This document shows positions 28,791 through 29,838 of a stretch of 29,838 bases of DNA, piece by piece. This stretch comes from Caryophanales bacterium UBA3620 (GTDB taxonomy: Bacteria; Bacillota_I; Bacilli_A; RF39; UBA660), in contig DFLL01000019.1 in NCBI GenBank assembly GCA_002375205.1, positions 1-29,838 of the forward strand, read 5' to 3'. The position numbers were made by a program, and so were the translations under genes. Position 1 is the first letter of the stretch. Every line of letters starts with the position of its first letter. Below the pieces are notes generated by a model. It worked only from the letters and a program-made list of their open reading frames with translations, had not been told where the DNA came from and did no database searches.

Positions 28791-29730
28791 ATTTTTTTAA
28801 TGTTAGTATTAAACATACTACTATGGCAATAAATAGAAGAATTGTACCAATATTAATAAACCCTCCATTATCCTTTTTTGGCATTTCTAATTTTATTCTA
28901 GGCATCGTACTGGTAAATTCAAGATTATCTCCAACTAGATGTTCTTCTTTAACAAGAGGAAGTGGTATTTTTTTTATTTTATCCATACTTATACCATTAC
29001 ATTCTTGTATCTTTTCTATGTCTTTTTTATCTTTGTCTCTGTTTAGTAATAGTTTATCCGCTATTATAAGTTCTAAAGATTTAGTCACATATTTTTTGTT
29101 GTCTGATGAAACATATGGAACAATATAATCATTTAGCTTAACATTTAAATTCTTAATTTTACCGTTTTTTGTTTTACTATTGAAATAATATTCAACTATT
29201 CCTTCTTCTTTTTCTTCAAATACTAATATGTTTACTTTTACTTTATCTATTATTACTTCAAAACCATAATCAATATTATTAACAGTATATGTTAAGCTAT
29301 CTCTCTTTGGATCATATAAATCGTTATTTCTAAATACTTCCCTTATCATTCTCATATCTTCTTTTTTACAAAGTAAGTTTAAATCAGTATATTTCCTTTC
29401 TGTTCTCTGATCTAATAATATATAGGGAACTATTCCACCAGATAAATATAGTTTTATTTTTGTTTTATTCATTTTTTCTATTTTTTCATATGTACTTAAT
29501 AGGTCGTCAAATGAATATTCTTCTCGTTCTAGTGCTTTCTTATAAGAGGAAATGCTATTATCAAAAATTGTATCTATTCTTGTTTTTATTATATTTATAT
29601 CCTCTTTTCTGTTTTCACAAGCACTTATTAATTTATCTATATTTTCCTTTGGAACATACATCGACATGGCTTGTAATTCTTTAACTTTATATTCAATATA
29701 CGAAATTATTTGTTTGTTTTTTTCTTCCAT
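28789..29730 (-). CDS. C-terminally anchored nucleotidyltransferase-like protein
   Basis: 313 residues. The N-terminal 90 residues are helical and charged. A segment like the NTase-fold core follows: LYLSGGIVPYILLDQRTERKYTDLNLL (Gly98-Gly99, Asp116, Asn118), then VIIDKVKVNILVF. Later come KSLELIIADKLLLNRDKDKKDIEKI (215-241), the K..R.KD helix seen in AbiEii/MNT-type NTases. The usual DxD is DxN here, so catalysis is uncertain. A single TM helix at 291-310 ends the protein, leaving the body cytoplasmic (tail-anchor topology). ATG with AGGGTGAT upstream and a good promoter. The fold call is from pattern only; no nearby antitoxin or substrate gene is visible. Confidence 0.55.
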   Translation of the reverse strand: MEEKNKQIISYIEYKVKELQAMSMYVPKENIDKLISACENRKEDINIIKTRIDTIFDNSISSYKKALEREEYSFDDLLSTYEKIEKMNKTKIKLYLSGGIVPYILLDQRTERKYTDLNLLCKKEDMRMIREVFRNNDLYDPKRDSLTYTVNNIDYGFEVIIDKVKVNILVFEEKEEGIVEYYFNSKTKNGKIKNLNVKLNDYIVPYVSSDNKKYVTKSLELIIADKLLLNRDKDKKDIEKIQECNGISMDKIKKIPLPLVKEEHLVGDNLEFTSTMPRIKLEMPKKDNGGFINIGTILLFIAIVVCLILTLKK

Positions 29731-29757
29731 CTCATCACCCTGCTACTTTATAAATAA

Positions 29758-29786
29758 ATTATAGCATTTAGATTATGGAATGTAAA
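29758..29786 (-). promoter_or_regulatory. Promoter of the NTase-like gene
   Basis: Minus strand: -35 TTTACA (29786-29781), 17-base spacer ending in TGC (extended -10), -10 TATAAT (29763-29758). Confidence 0.72.
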
Positions 29787-29838
29787 GAAAAAGAGAGAAA
29801 TTTCTAGAATTTTGTGAATAAGTCAATAAAAAGTGGAC

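Noticed and set aside
28649..29128. A 159-codon plus-strand frame
   Set aside because: It runs antisense across two well-supported minus-strand genes and their terminator and has no SD.

Overview
The window is a dense, very AT-rich bacterial chromosome segment. It looks like an uncultured member of the Bacilli, near the Erysipelotrichia/Mollicutes-like gut lineages. The support is RNase HIII instead of HII, a YutD-family protein, a Cse60-like protein, the ecfA1-ecfA2-ecfT-truA gene order, strong SD sequences, TTGACA/TATAAT promoters and tRNA genes with encoded CCA. TGA is a genuine stop (enolase ends in TGA, overlapping the next ATG), so this is the standard code and not mycoplasma code 4. 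The lineage is inferred from gene content; no database was consulted.

Layout. (1) 1-6154, minus strand: an apparent operon reading comEA, comEC, two DUF1016/YhcG-type PDDEXK nuclease genes, a short-chain dehydrogenase and a methionine gamma-lyase-like (YnbB) gene cut by the window edge. (2) yigZ faces the other way at 6274-6846. (3) 6847-11762, minus: SPFH protein and NfeD, a Wzx/MATE-like flippase, a Cse60-like protein, a lipoprotein and enolase. (4) 11967-13467: a self-contained transcription unit of a radical SAM enzyme and a small unknown protein, with its own near-perfect promoter and terminator. (5) 13593-17467: an unknown gene, khpA-rpsP, two paralogous TasA/camelysin-like surface proteins, a HAD phosphatase and a membrane-anchored protein. 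(6) 17468-20561: truA and an ECF transporter module whose two ATPases have badly eroded catalytic motifs. (7) 20604-22083, plus: rnhC and an S1-domain protein. (8) 22110-22591: a five-tRNA operon (Val, Thr, Tyr, Gln, Lys). (9) 22545-25144: a roughly 2.6 kb insertion bounded by a perfect 49-bp repeat of the tRNA-Lys 3' part. It carries 11-bp iterons and two cargo genes but no integrase. (10) 25153-29786, minus: YutD, a DUF4015 glycosidase-like protein with an SH3-like region, an unknown, a COG1313/PflX-type radical SAM protein, and a C-terminally anchored nucleotidyltransferase-like protein.

Most likely places for undescribed biology: the integrase-less tRNA-Lys element with iterons near its right end and a possible internal attachment scar; matching DNA hairpins at the same position inside two divergent DUF1016 genes that sit directly behind comEC; the radical SAM/small protein pair; and the eroded ECF ATPases. 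Transcription signals are compact throughout. Several terminator hairpins begin inside the last codons of the gene they end, and at least two also contain the -35 box of the next gene.
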